This document shows positions 1 through 10,046 of a DNA stretch of 64,000 nucleotides, piece after piece. A model generated the notes under the pieces. The model worked only from the letters and a program-made list of their open reading frames with translations, was not told the origin of the DNA and did not search any database. How positions within the stretch are numbered: the first letter of the stretch is position 1; every line of letters starts with the position of its first letter. The translations under genes were made by a program, and so were the position numbers. This stretch comes from Thereva unica (taxonomy: Eukaryota > Arthropoda > Insecta > Diptera > Therevidae), in assembly GCA_949987705.1 (NCBI GenBank), contig OX465281.1, forward strand, positions 177,210,516-177,274,515. Direction: 5' to 3'.

Positions 1-138
1 TATTTTTGTTCATATAAAAATACCATCCAAATTTTGTATTTTTCCGGGTATTTGCCAAATATGTCCTGACAATAACGTACACAACAAAAAAACAGCCAAA
101 TCGGACGAGCCGTACTCAAGTGATCCTGCGGTGGCATA

Positions 139-1022
139 TAAACGAGCTCGCACAAAAAACGGAAATCACAGGCAACAGTAAGGTCCTGTACCAAATCACT
201 AAACAGCTCTCGGGATAGGATTCTACTAAAAAACATGCCGTAAAGAGTGCGGGGGGGGGAGTGCGAAGAGTAACTGGAGTAACTGAAGGAGGATTACTTC
301 TTCGCCGCCTTGAATGGTTCATTTGCACAGGAACCTCAAGAAAGTAGCAATAATGCGCAGCCAATAAGAATCACCATCAGTGCACTATCCAAGGCAGAAA
401 AGTAACCTCAATTTATGCAATGATCAATGTAAAGCGGCTGGAAAAGATGGAATCCCGCCAGAATTGTTGAAAGCCGAGTCAAGCGTCATAGCAGATGCTC
501 TACAGCCAATCCTGTAAAAACATGGAACACCTGTACCTTTCTGGAGGATTGGACGGAAGGTATCATATTCAAATATCAAAAAGGGGCACCTGACAAATGC
601 AGAGGCATCCATCTCTTATCTACTGTGGGTAAAATTTTGTCCCACATATTATTATCAAGGGTAAAAGAGGCAGTAGACTGAACGCTTAGAAGATAGCTGG
701 ATGGATTCAGAAAGGGCCGCTCCTGCACAGACCATATTAACACCTTGAGACTACTGAATTACGATCCCCCTTTTACCTTGCTTTCATAGACTATGGTAAA
801 GCGTTCGGGTTTGTCAATAGGAGTTTTATATGGTAGCCACTACGGCAACGTGGACTGCCAGATAAAATAATAGAATTTTTATAAGCCTTACACAACAATT
901 CCAAATGCAGAATGCTGCACAACAGAAAATTGTTCGACAGCTCTGAAGCGACAGCACGAAGCGCATATGCATGCCTGTTCCTCATATGCAGATCAAGGTA
1001 GATCTCAACCAGGTGCGGATTC
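139..1022 (+). pseudogene. Decayed RTE-like non-LTR retrotransposon fragment
   Basis: The sequence follows the RTE-like element at 26,529-29,814 with many substitutions and indels. From about 139 it matches the linker after the endonuclease domain (around 28,020), then the reverse transcriptase start, including the PEDWTEG-like stretch and the FIDYGKAF-like box near 790. After about 940 it jumps to the region around 29,280, so most of the RT palm is deleted. Frameshifts and stops interrupt every frame, so it cannot make protein. It was recognised by comparison inside this window; the family name rests on the better copy. Confidence 0.75.
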
Positions 1023-1689
1023 AAGAGAGGGTGCTCACGGGGGTCATAACCCCCCCAAAAGCTCCTTGTTTAAATAACAAAATAGACCCAACTAAAAAAA
1101 CAAAACCAAAAAATTATCAAACGAACAAAACTGACCCAACTTGTTGCAGAATAGATAACAGTTTTGTTTATTTTTTTATAATTAAAATATATGTAATTAC
1201 ATTCATCCAATCGTTTATTTTGTTTAGTAAATCTGGTGATTAATGGCTTATCGGCGGTTATGCCTAATAGGTTACTGGCGGTCATGCATCGTCCTAATAA
1301 GGCATCCCGCCGGGTTAACCGGTTAATAATAGGGTACCAAATTTCCGCTTAGGTTGGGCTAGCGGTCCGTTCACCTCCTTGTTTTCTTGGTAGTCTGGTA
1401 CTATTGTCGTCACGGCCTTTGTCAGCTGGTTAGTGGGATTCACTTGTTTCATGAGGCACAGCACTCCAACAACACTGTCTCCCGCCCGCCCAGATAGTTG
1501 GGGCTCACTCGGTTGCTAAAAAAATGAGCTCCTACAACATCCAAGAGTGCAACTGCGGGGCTCACTGCCTCCTCCTCGTGCATCCATCAGAGTACCCTTA
1601 ACCTTTCATATTCTTTATTTTCTATCTTCAGATCAAGCTTGCTACTAGACATTGCAGCATGAGTTGAGCAACATGACGGATAGGGTGAT
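1023..1689. other. No gene recognised
   Basis: AT-rich to about 1240, then moderately GC-rich (1250-1600). A short C-rich patch near 1480 resembles one near 16,170 in a retrotransposon 3' region, so part may be an untranslated retrotransposon end. No supported coding frame or terminal repeats seen. Confidence 0.4.
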
Positions 1690-2890
1690 TCCTGAGCTTG
1701 ATCATGCCACATAAAAAAGTGAGTCCCTCTTCTATCATTGTTGATCTTAGTCAAGTTTTGAGGTGACGTAGAGCTGAGAAACTTCGTTCGGCAGTGGCTA
1801 CACTTACAGGAGATGATCAGGATAGCAGTTTATTAATATAAGGATAAAGATCTTGGTCACACTGATCACAAATGAAAAAAAATCGAATCGGTTAGTTTGC
1901 CGCCATTTTCAACAAGTCGATTTCACTTGGCCATCCACAGTTTAAACTCTGCAATAACTGCTGAAAAGGGAGAATCTAATAGCTGCTCATAAGTTTCTGA
2001 TACTTGACGAACATCTTCAATGTCTTCCGTAACTAAATAACTGTCGAAAAATACAATCAGAATCACGTCTTTTGTTCTCAAGACCAGCCATTGTATTTTT
2101 GATTAAACTCGTTCCTTTTTTTTCAAATCTAATGAATGCGTTTGGAGTATTTGACTCAAAGAAAAAGTTGTACCTGATACATACAAAAAGTAAAACTATA
2201 ATATTACGTGTTTCTTAACATATAAATAATGATTATGATAAAAATCAAATAGTACGAGTATTATACATGCCTAGAATGTCATTTAAGCATGTAGATGAAA
2301 TCAGAAACTGTGAACTGAGATCGATTGAATCAACTTATGTGCTACCACCACATGCAGGGGTGCAGGTCCATCGAGGTATTCTGCCCAACGTGTCTCGCAA
2401 AGTCCTTAAAGTTATTTGCCACCAAAATGTTTTTTAAAAACATCGTATCTCTTTTCAGAAGCGTTAACAAAGCCACAGCTGTTCTCATTGTTCCTGAAGC
2501 ATTGCGGCAATTCGTGACTATAGAAGATTTTAGTAAAGATTGTTCAACAAATGATTACTGCAAGGACAACGTCTTGCGTGAATTGCTACTTTCATCAACT
2601 CAAGGCATGCCGCTTTCAAACCAGACGCCATCACCGAGCAACTATCTGATCCAATCGCAACCTAATATTTTCAAATTGAATTTCTCACACAGATCAATGA
2701 CAATATGTGCCACTGCCACTCCAGTTAAACGACGCTCCTTCAGTACATCCTCAGAACAAATTGCTTGCAAAATGTAAGCTGTTCTGTAAGAGTCGAGTGC
2801 GGGTCGTCTCATCAAACAAAAATGCGAAAAACTTTGCCTCTGAATTGCTTGCTTCTATATGTTGATTTGTTCGGTCTTACTGATATAGGT
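1690..2890 (-). pseudogene. hAT-superfamily transposase pseudogene (ZMYM1-like, DUF4371 type)
   Basis: Reading the minus strand from 2890 downward and changing frame several times, the translation shows the order expected of this hAT branch. An FLFDETT-like catalytic box lies near 2840. A SGTMR-like segment after a run of asparagine and leucine residues lies near 2490. The C-terminal dimerisation motif VATAERSFSALRHLKT lies near 1770. In-frame stops and shifts break it into short pieces. Intact family members encode roughly 600-800 residues; only part remains here. Terminal repeats were not found. The plus-strand frame at 2325-2777 is its shadow. Confident for hAT, less so for the subfamily. 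Confidence 0.75.
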
Positions 2891-2932
2891 CGCTTTCGAA
2901 CCCGCGGTTTTCAAACGATGCTGAAGAGACCA

Positions 2933-3301
2933 GGGAGTCAATTCGGGCTCGGTGCAGTGAAAACGTGAAAAAAAGTTTACACTTGAAGTTTTACACACCT
3001 TTTTTCATTTTATCACTGCACTCAACCTCAAAAAGCGATTCTCGTTGCATTCGTGAAAACTTAATGCTGAATAAAGGCTGAATTGAATGTTTATACTAGC
3101 AAGTGACAGTTTATCAAATCTAGTAGGTACATATCTAAAGTGTAAACTTTTCACGACTTCACTCTAAATTTCACGGTGTAAAACATTTTTGATCGTGCAA
3201 AGGTTTTGGCAGTGGTTTGCACGGTATAACAATCGCAAACAAAGGTGTAAACGTGTAAAGTGTTTTAACGTTTTCACTGCACCGAACCAGAATTGCCCCC
3301 C
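2933..3301. mobile_element. MITE with about 30-bp imperfect terminal inverted repeats
   Basis: The left end (GGTGCAGTGAAAACG near 2951) and the right end (CGTTTTCACTGCACC near 3269) are inverted copies, with the similarity continuing outward to a G-rich start and C-rich end. The interior of about 300 bp is non-coding and contains several GTGTAAA-like subterminal motifs. No clear target duplication, so the superfamily is open. Confidence 0.6.
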
Positions 3302-3357
3302 AGATTCAACTTTATAGCGAAGAAGTGCTCTGTAATTCCCATATCACTGTAATGATT

Positions 3358-3483
3358 TTCGTGACCTTTGGCTAAATCGAGTAGCCGGCCAGTTAGCTTT
3401 ATGGACTTTTGGGAAGTTATTTATGACACCAATATAAAGGGAATTCCGCTGGAAAATTTCCAGTTGCATTTTTTATAGAGGTT
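3358..3483 (+). repeat. Dispersed repeat, copy 1
   Basis: About 125 bp shared with 4328-4452, starting near CGTGACCTTTG and including GAGTAGCCGG and TCCAGTTGCATTTTTT. Direct orientation, clearly diverged. Probably an internal piece of an unrecognised interspersed repeat. Confidence 0.55.
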
Positions 3484-3710
3484 TATGTACATACGTATAA
3501 ATTGCAGAATGCAGAATAGTAGGATTACAATGTTCCGTTGGGTATGGTTCTTGGAAGTCCGAGGATACAACCATTGAAGTTGAGATGGACGATGATGACG
3601 CCCCATTTCGTTATTTTCCTCTGCGATGAGTATTGATGAAGATGACAGCGTGAAAGAAGTGGAGATAGAAGAGATAGAGAGATAATCACAAAAAATATTT
3701 CATACCTTAA

Positions 3711-4087
3711 AGGCAAGTACACATTGGGCGTTTTGAAACGCGCGTTTTTGAAATGAGCGTTTTACGAATCAAAGAGCTCCTATTAGGAGTACACATGCAA
3801 ACGCGCGTTTTTGACCAAGCGCCCGTGAAGCGCGCGTTTCGAGATTTTCGTTAGAACGCGCGTTTCACGGACGCTTGCCGGGCGTTTTGAGATACATACG
3901 TCGCCTACTTGTTGTACATTCTAACGCGCGTTTTTATACAGAAGAAACGTATTTGTTGGAAAATAAAAAAATTGAAAGCGAACATTTTAATACTGCTAGC
4001 GCTCGTTAAACGCCGAGCTAAGCGCTTGGTGTGTACACTACCAACGCCCGCTAAACGCAACGCCGAACGCCCAATGTGTACTTGGCC
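3711..4087. mobile_element. PIF/Harbinger-like MITE with TAA target duplication
   Basis: The 377-bp interval starts AGGCAAGTACACATTGGGCG and ends with its inverse, CGCCCAATGTGTACTTGGCC, and is flanked by TAA on both sides (3708-3710 and 4088-4090). A 3-bp TAA/TTA duplication is typical of PIF/Harbinger. The interior carries repeated palindromic AACGCGCGTT motifs, and local GC is far higher than in the flanks. No coding capacity for a transposase. Confidence 0.75.
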
Positions 4088-4327
4088 TAAAACCTATGGA
4101 CTAGGCCTACTAGGGATGCCATGTAAAAACGCTGCTTGCATTATACTTCAAAGGTGGTGCGGAAAAGAATGCAGCGCGATGCCCGAGTGTTCCCAAACCC
4201 ATATCTCAAAAAACATTGGTTCTACGTAAATGTCGTATAGGACGTTTATTAATCTCACGAACAATCTTTACTTAGCCAAAAATTGCATAAAACCGATAAT
4301 TTACGAGATATTTGAGAAAAATTGATT

Positions 4328-4452
4328 ATCGTGACCTTTGACCCTCCATAACTCGAGTAGCCGGTCAGTTGGCTTTATGGAATTTTGGGAAACTATTTGT
4401 GAGCCCAAAATAAAGAGAATCCCGCTGATAAATCTCCAGTTGCATTTTTTCG
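4328..4452 (+). repeat. Dispersed repeat, copy 2
   Basis: Second copy of the repeat at 3358-3483, same orientation, about 970 bp away. The Harbinger-like MITE lies between the two. Confidence 0.55.
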
Positions 4453-4689
4453 GAGGTTCGGTCCTTTTTTTGTATAAAGTTTCCTAGGCCTCCCTGTTAC
4501 ACGAAAAAACCCTTGGGGCCCCAATCAAACATGTAAATTTACGTACTCGGTGGGGTGCGCCATCTAGACCTTCGGTATTCCAACATTGAATCACTCCGAC
4601 TTTTTTTATCCGATTTTGACAAATTAGCAAAATTTATTTAGGATATTCTCTACCATTTATTTCAAATCAGTTTTCGAATACGATGTCGA

Positions 4690-5300
4690 AGTTCGTTTTT
4701 TCTTTTCCATGCGTTTTCACGCGAAGTGCATCAGCACCGTGCATCATCGAGGGTTGCTCGAACTTAGGAAAATGGCCTGATGATGGCTTTTGAGCACACT
4801 TCTACCCAAACAGTGACTTTCTCTTTGTGGAGTAGTATTTCGTGAATGACGTGTGGGTTCTCTGTTCCCCAAATACTACAGTTTTGTTTATTGACTCAGC
4901 AAAATTTTGTCCCAAAAATTTGGCTTGTCATCGATCATTCTTGCGACGACAGTCCCATACATAGGTATTAGAAACGCTGCAGCTTGTCCGTTGGAAAATC
5001 ATTGAGTAAGTTGCATTTTGTGTAGGAAGAGATGAAGACCTTGCTTCATTATCCTCTTTGGAGTCGTTCCACGGTTAATTCCTGATATCGGCAACACTCT
5101 CTAATACCGCTTCAACAACTTCATTGGAGTGACGCGGAAGCCGTCGAATGAGCGAGGGGTTACAGACAGACCTGTACTCAAAGAAATTCTTCACCAAACT
5201 ACGAATTGTGTTGTCTGAAGCCGCCGAATTGCTGCCATATTTTTTACGATAAGCACGCACAGTCTTAACAATTGACCGATTGTTTTAAAGCGCTACAAAC
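4690..5300 (-). pseudogene. Tc1/mariner-type transposase pseudogene with DUF4817-like N-terminus
   Basis: On the minus strand, 5260-5075 encodes a helix-turn-helix-like start (RAYRKKYG, TIRSLVKNFF, then VVEAVLESVADIR). Further downstream (about 4960-4800), with frame changes, come the residues of the NKQNCRIWG / HEKPLH / KVTVW region typical of arthropod IS630-Tc1-mariner transposases, seen here as NKTVVFGEQ and related pieces. Frameshifts and stops break the frame. The third catalytic acidic region and terminal inverted repeats were not seen. Family placement follows motif order only. Confidence 0.6.
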
Positions 5301-5687
5301 AATTTCAACGAAATTTTTCGATGTGAATAGACTCATAGATAAAATGGTACTGAATGACGTTTCAGTAGACAAGATGTGTCATAAAAAGATACAATAAAAT
5401 TAGTAGAAACTAAAAAGTGACCCAAAAAAGTCAAAAAGATAAAATCATCCGCGCCCCCCAGTTTGGAATTCGCTGTACTAGTGGCTTCCTCAAACTAAAC
5501 ATACTACTGAACGTGGGAACCCATAATGACTAATAATATAAAATACGGTATTAAAAAGAGTAAACCCATAAAGTCACCCATTGTTAAGTTTAAGCAAAAT
5601 TAGGCACAATTTATCTTAATTTCAAATTAAAAGACTTGCATACTTTAATTACACACTTGAATAATAATCAGATTTTCACAATTTTAG
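5301..5687. other. No gene recognised; possible intron flank
   Basis: AT-rich, non-coding. The last bases form a plausible 3' splice acceptor (TTTTCACAATTTTAG) for the exon candidate that follows. Confidence 0.4.
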
Positions 5688-5817
5688 GTAATAGACCCCG
5701 ATGATCTACCACAGAGAGCGAGGTGGACAATTATAGCTACCGCGTGTTTACTGCTTATAATGTGCCTGATGTTAGTCGGTATCACGTTGAGAATGGCACC
5801 AATCATCGATGATATGG
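5688..5817 (+). CDS. Candidate host-gene internal exon encoding a membrane segment
   Basis: A 130-bp stretch is open in one frame (43 codons plus one base) between an acceptor ending TTTTAG at 5687 and a strong donor, GTAAGT, at 5818-5823. The translation starts VIDPDDLPQRARW and continues into a hydrophobic run of about 20 residues (IIATACLLLIMCLMLVGI), then TLRMAPIIDDM. That is one likely transmembrane helix with an acidic, proline-containing N-side and a short polar tail. Codon use looks like a conserved gene rather than a TE, and no TE match is apparent. Flanking exons were not found in this window. The gene is not identified; it could be a conserved insect membrane protein. Confidence 0.55.
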
Positions 5818-6002
5818 GTAAGTACCACTCGGGAAATAACATATTTACCTAAATTTAGTGCCAACAAATTGGCCTTGTTTCAAAAATTTAAAAGTCATAA
5901 ATTTATTTAACAACATCAGTCGGGGTAGTGCACAAACAATAATTGTCTAGCAGTGTACCATTAACAAATGTGTCCACAATAAATTTCCCATCTCAAAACT
6001 TT

Positions 6003-6111
6003 GGGTATTTTCATAAACGCAGAACTGCCGCAGTACTGCAAAATTCAGCAATTGGTAGTCTGTAGCTGAATTCTGCAGTACTGCGGCAGTTCTGCGTTTA
6101 TGAAAATACCC
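6003..6111. mobile_element. Near-perfect hairpin MITE
   Basis: Arms of about 47 bp, beginning GGGTATTTTCATAAACGC and ending with its inverse, differ at about one position and enclose a loop of about 15 bp. The whole unit is 109 bp. It looks like a small, recently moved inverted-repeat element; transcribed, it would form a long perfect stem. Confidence 0.7.
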
Positions 6112-6941
6112 TTTCCCTATGGCTTTTTTGGATTTAACCTATGGAGATTGCTAATGGCTTTCCTAAATAGAAATTCACCATTCACTACAAATTTTTGGTC
6201 CTCCCAAAGGATAAGTTTTCCCGGATGGTAATTAATTTCCCTGTTTGCCTTGTCATGGAAACTAATAATTCAAAATGGTTGGCTTTGCACATTCAGGCCT
6301 ACCCAAATTTGCCAAAAAAAACCTCATAAATCAATTTGGACTGATTTTTTATTTGTTTCGTTCCTTCGAGTAAGGGATAATATGAGTTTTATTTTGTACA
6401 TTATTTTACAGATGTTCTTAAAATGTTGTATGGGACACACATTATTGTTCTTAAAAAGGAGTTTTCTTGAAGGAGGTGTGCTTTATATTCGGTTTTATAA
6501 ATAAGAGATGCTGATGAGCATATAAGGGACTGGACTTGTTCAGGATGAACTTGCTGTCATTAAAAATTTCAAGTTTTTTGAGTCGGCCACCTACTCTAAT
6601 ATCCAGGACAGACATTGTTCTTAATGTGCATTTACTAAATGAACATTAGGCGCTTAATGTACATTAAAAAACAAGGCGACAGACACTATCTGTGTGACAT
6701 TAGGGCATTTTGATTAACATGTTTATGACAGCGACTACTCTTACATTTTAAAAAATCTAATAAAATGAGAAATAATGCACAAAAATAAGAAAAAAACGCA
6801 AAGAAGCATATCTGAAACATTTTATTTTAAAATGTTTCGAATTAAGAAGACAAAAAATGTATTATTTTAAAAATGAATATTAAACATGGGCATGGCTCGC
6901 CATCTATGAGAAAATGAAAAGTCGCTTATCTATTAAGTCGC
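6112..6941. other. No gene recognised
   Basis: AT-rich. The 84-codon plus frame at 6250-6504 has no recognisable domain. Short local repeats of ACATTA-like words occur near 6640. Confidence 0.4.
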
Positions 6942-7328
6942 TAATCATCAAAATTGTGAGGCGGAAAGTAAAAAGGGACCTCATGTCGGCAATTTCCGGT
7001 TTTGAGTTATTGACATCTTTGAATAACGCAGAAATTTCTGAATCATTTAGTAAAAAAACCATGTCTCTATGATTTTTTTTACCAAGATACGGGTTTTTGA
7101 AGTTTTTAGAATAAAAAGGGGCATTTTCAGAAAAACGCATTTGAAATTTTAAAATTACACGGAATCTTTATTTTCAATATTTAAAAAATTATTTTTACAT
7201 CTGAAAGAAGGTAATAATCTAAATTGAGATATTTTTCACCCAACCGACTAATATTGACTGTACTGAAAAATTTACATTGCCGACTTGAGGTCCCTTTTTA
7301 CTTTCCGCCTCACATATTTTGATGATTT
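6942..7328. mobile_element. Inverted-repeat element (about 52-bp arms)
   Basis: The left arm (6942-6993) contains GAGGCGGAAAGTAAAAAGGG and the right arm (7275-7328) its inverse, with similarity extending to AATCATCAAAAT at the outside. The interior of about 280 bp has no transposase frame. A non-autonomous DNA element is likely; no target duplication was resolved. Confidence 0.6.
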
Positions 7329-8168
7329 AGGCTTGATGTTAATCATTAAAAATTTGGGTATTAACTAACAACTCAGAGCGACACACACTCCAGTTAACGA
7401 TGTTTAGCGTAAATTAATAGTTTACGAGCGCTGTCTGCCCTGGGTATAAGGAAACCCCTGAGCAATTCGAAATATGGTGAAAGTTAAACAATGGATTTGG
7501 ACTATGTAATCCTTTCGATAAACGAGAATTTTCTGTCGTATTGGGTTCAAGCCATGAGTGATGCATAGATTTCCGCGTGACCTTGGTCACCAAACGCGCA
7601 CACAATTCGCGCGGGTTTTCTCGCTGAAGATTATGAAAGTGTCTTTACCACCACGAAATTGTGTTAAGGAGTTTCTTAAAATTGCGGAACCTGAGCAGAA
7701 GCTCATACCGTGGAGCCCTAATTAAGAAAGGTATTATGGCAGTTATTTACTTTTCCTCCATGTTTCTTATAGTCCATGGAAATTTAACATTGCAAAAATG
7801 CAGGACACGGTTTTATTTTTGGGATGTGTAGGGGGGTCAGTGTTAGCTTAAATTTGAGTTTTCGAGATTGTAACCGATTGACCGTCATCTTGGAAAGGGT
7901 GTGCAAATGGTTTTTCCATTATATCTCCGTAACAGTGCATCCAGTCCAGTGTGTGCGAAACCAGCGTTTAAAATTCAATTATCTACATTTTGTTATTAAG
8001 TTGTTTGGTCGTAAATTTATTAATTAAGAAGTTATAATCTTTAGAACACAAAAATTAGTCACAATATTTTCTTTTAAAAGCTATAACTTTTTTTTCCTTC
8101 AGTTTTAACAAAAAAAATAACAAGTTTTTTTAGAGGGTTTCATAAGGAATAATGTTCATTCATACTTT
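7329..8168. other. No gene recognised
   Basis: Mixed AT-rich sequence. A 30-codon open stretch beginning ATGAAAGTGTC near 7634 is followed by a GT-containing site but has no recognisable similarity, so it is not called. Confidence 0.35.
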
Positions 8169-8522
8169 TAGACGTGACGTCTATTAAATCGGTTTAAGAT
8201 AGGACGCGCGTGTGAAAATGTCCCGCACAATGTCCCGCACACAAAAAAAAATCATATCTCCGCCCCCATACATGCTAGGGGGGTGGTTAATGGCTCAAAA
8301 TTTTCGTTAATTTATCCTCTACACGGGAAAAATACATTCATTCACCTTATTGACGTGACAACGTCTATTAAATCGGTTTAAGATAGGACGCGCGTGTGAA
8401 AATGTCCCGCACACAAAAAAAAATTTGCTTCGAAATATATAATTTATTAATTGAGAAAATAATACAAAACGTAATAACAGAAGTTGTCACGTTCAAATTA
8501 ATAGACGTTGTCACGTTAAAAT
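8169..8522. repeat. Direct repeats with inverted ends (GACGCGCGTGTGAAAATG family)
   Basis: A block of about 70 bp containing GGTTTAAGATAGGACGCGCG and ATGTCCCGCACA occurs at about 8180-8250 and again at 8360-8420. The second block starts near ACGTGACAACGTCTATTA (8351), which recurs inverted near 8500, giving a possible 170-bp inverted-repeat element. Confidence 0.5.
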
Positions 8523-9189
8523 ACGGACGTGATACTTCACATCCAAGACCATAAATTTTTTTAATTTCATTCACTACGAAAGGTTTTACAGCGCCCCGAA
8601 GGTATCAAAGTGACATATTTTCTGAATAAGTTTTTTAAGATTTCACCTCGTCTTCTCCCTAGTTATTCTAAACAACACGTAGTAAGTAACAGTAATGAAT
8701 GAATGACTTTACGTTATAAGAACTACCGTTGTTTGAGTAATGTATTAAAATTGTTTCGCAATTTATTGCGGGTTTTTATTCCTGTTATGCTGTTTTACAA
8801 GGTACAATATGGTTTAAAATGAAACTTTTTGATAACAACATGTATTAGTAACTCCAATTTTTTTTAAATTATTCGTGTTAGGGATGCACAAAAAACTGCT
8901 TTATTCAGTTATGTTAACTAACTACCAACATATGGACTTATTCAGTTTGTGAGAAAAGTTTGAATTATTGAATTTGAATGTTGAATTGAATTGTTATTTC
9001 AGTTGATGATCAGTGATCTTAGTCAAATTGTCATATTTATACCAGTGTAAATAGTTATTCAGTTGCGCCTACTATTACTACTTTGACGGGATTATTACTA
9101 TAATTTTCAAGCGTTCATTGAAGTTTGTTTATAGTCTTAAAGTTTATAAAAGTGTACTTTGTGCTATTTCATTATGAATAATTGTTTTT
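8523..9189. other. No gene recognised
   Basis: AT-rich, no supported open frame or repeat structure. Confidence 0.35.
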
Positions 9190-9460
9190 TAATGACCGCA
9201 TAAAGTTTAAATACTAAACTTTACACAATGTCACACAACAACTTCCGGCACGATCAATAACGATCAATCGGAACACTTCATCGATCACCAAACTCAAAGT
9301 TCAGTGATCTTGCCGTTTTTCGGTCCATTCCCCAGCATGTGTATCGATCTACCGTTTCCGGAATCTCCTTTTTACGTTTACAAAAAGAAGTGTCTTCAGA
9401 GTACGCATGTTCGTACATACGTCGCATAATCCCAAGTTCGTTAATATTAACAATTAACAA
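9190..9460 (+). mobile_element. Diverged solo-LTR relic of the Gypsy family at 49.4 kb
   Basis: The sequence follows the LTR of the Gypsy element (49,444-49,817): GACCGCATAAAGTTTAA, then AATGTCACACAACAACTTCC, then a GTTCAGTGATCTTGCCGTTT block, with point changes and small indels throughout. The last third of the LTR is not recognisable, and no internal sequence follows. It is clearly older than the two near-identical LTRs at 49-52 kb. Confidence 0.7.
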
Positions 9461-9950
9461 TTAATAAATAATATAGGTATATATACAGGCTTACCTGATA
9501 AAATATTATTTAAATATAGGTTTTCATTTAATGCTGGTAAAAATGAGGTAAACTAATCTTTCTTAAAAATATTTCTGTTAATTACTTCTAGTAAGAAAAA
9601 ATAGAAGAAATTGTTATCTTACAGGTTAATTCTAGGCAGAAATACAAAAATAGGGTGTCAGCTTTGAGTCTTTTAAATCATAGTTTTCTATATTTGTTAT
9701 AGCATTTTTTAATCGAAAAGGATCAACTTTTTTAATCGTTTTTTGTTATATCATTTTTTACTCGAAAAGCATCAACTTTAGAAAACCAATTGATGTAACA
9801 TAAATTACTTATAATTTGCCAAAGAAAATTTGTAAATTTTTTCAGAATTTTTGATTTTTTTTTAAATTTTCGAAAATTGCCAAAAAAATTTATTCGAAAA
9901 ATCTGAAAAATTTCACACATATTCTTGGATGAATTGTAAACATTTCTTGT
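9461..9950. other. No gene recognised
   Basis: AT-rich, with T-rich and A-rich runs at 9820-9900. No coding support. Confidence 0.35.
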
Positions 9951-9951
9951 T

Positions 9952-10033
<82 letters not shown>

Positions 10034-10046
10034 ATATCTATAAAAA
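9951..10046. repeat. Compound microsatellite (CA)n-(TA)n
   Basis: About ten CA units followed by about thirty TA units abut the 5' end of the first Helitron-like element. Open frames of alternating Tyr-Ile across it are artefacts. Confidence 0.95.

Noticed and set aside
2325..2777. 150-codon plus-strand frame
   Set aside because: Antisense of the hAT pseudogene, whose protein motifs are on the minus strand.
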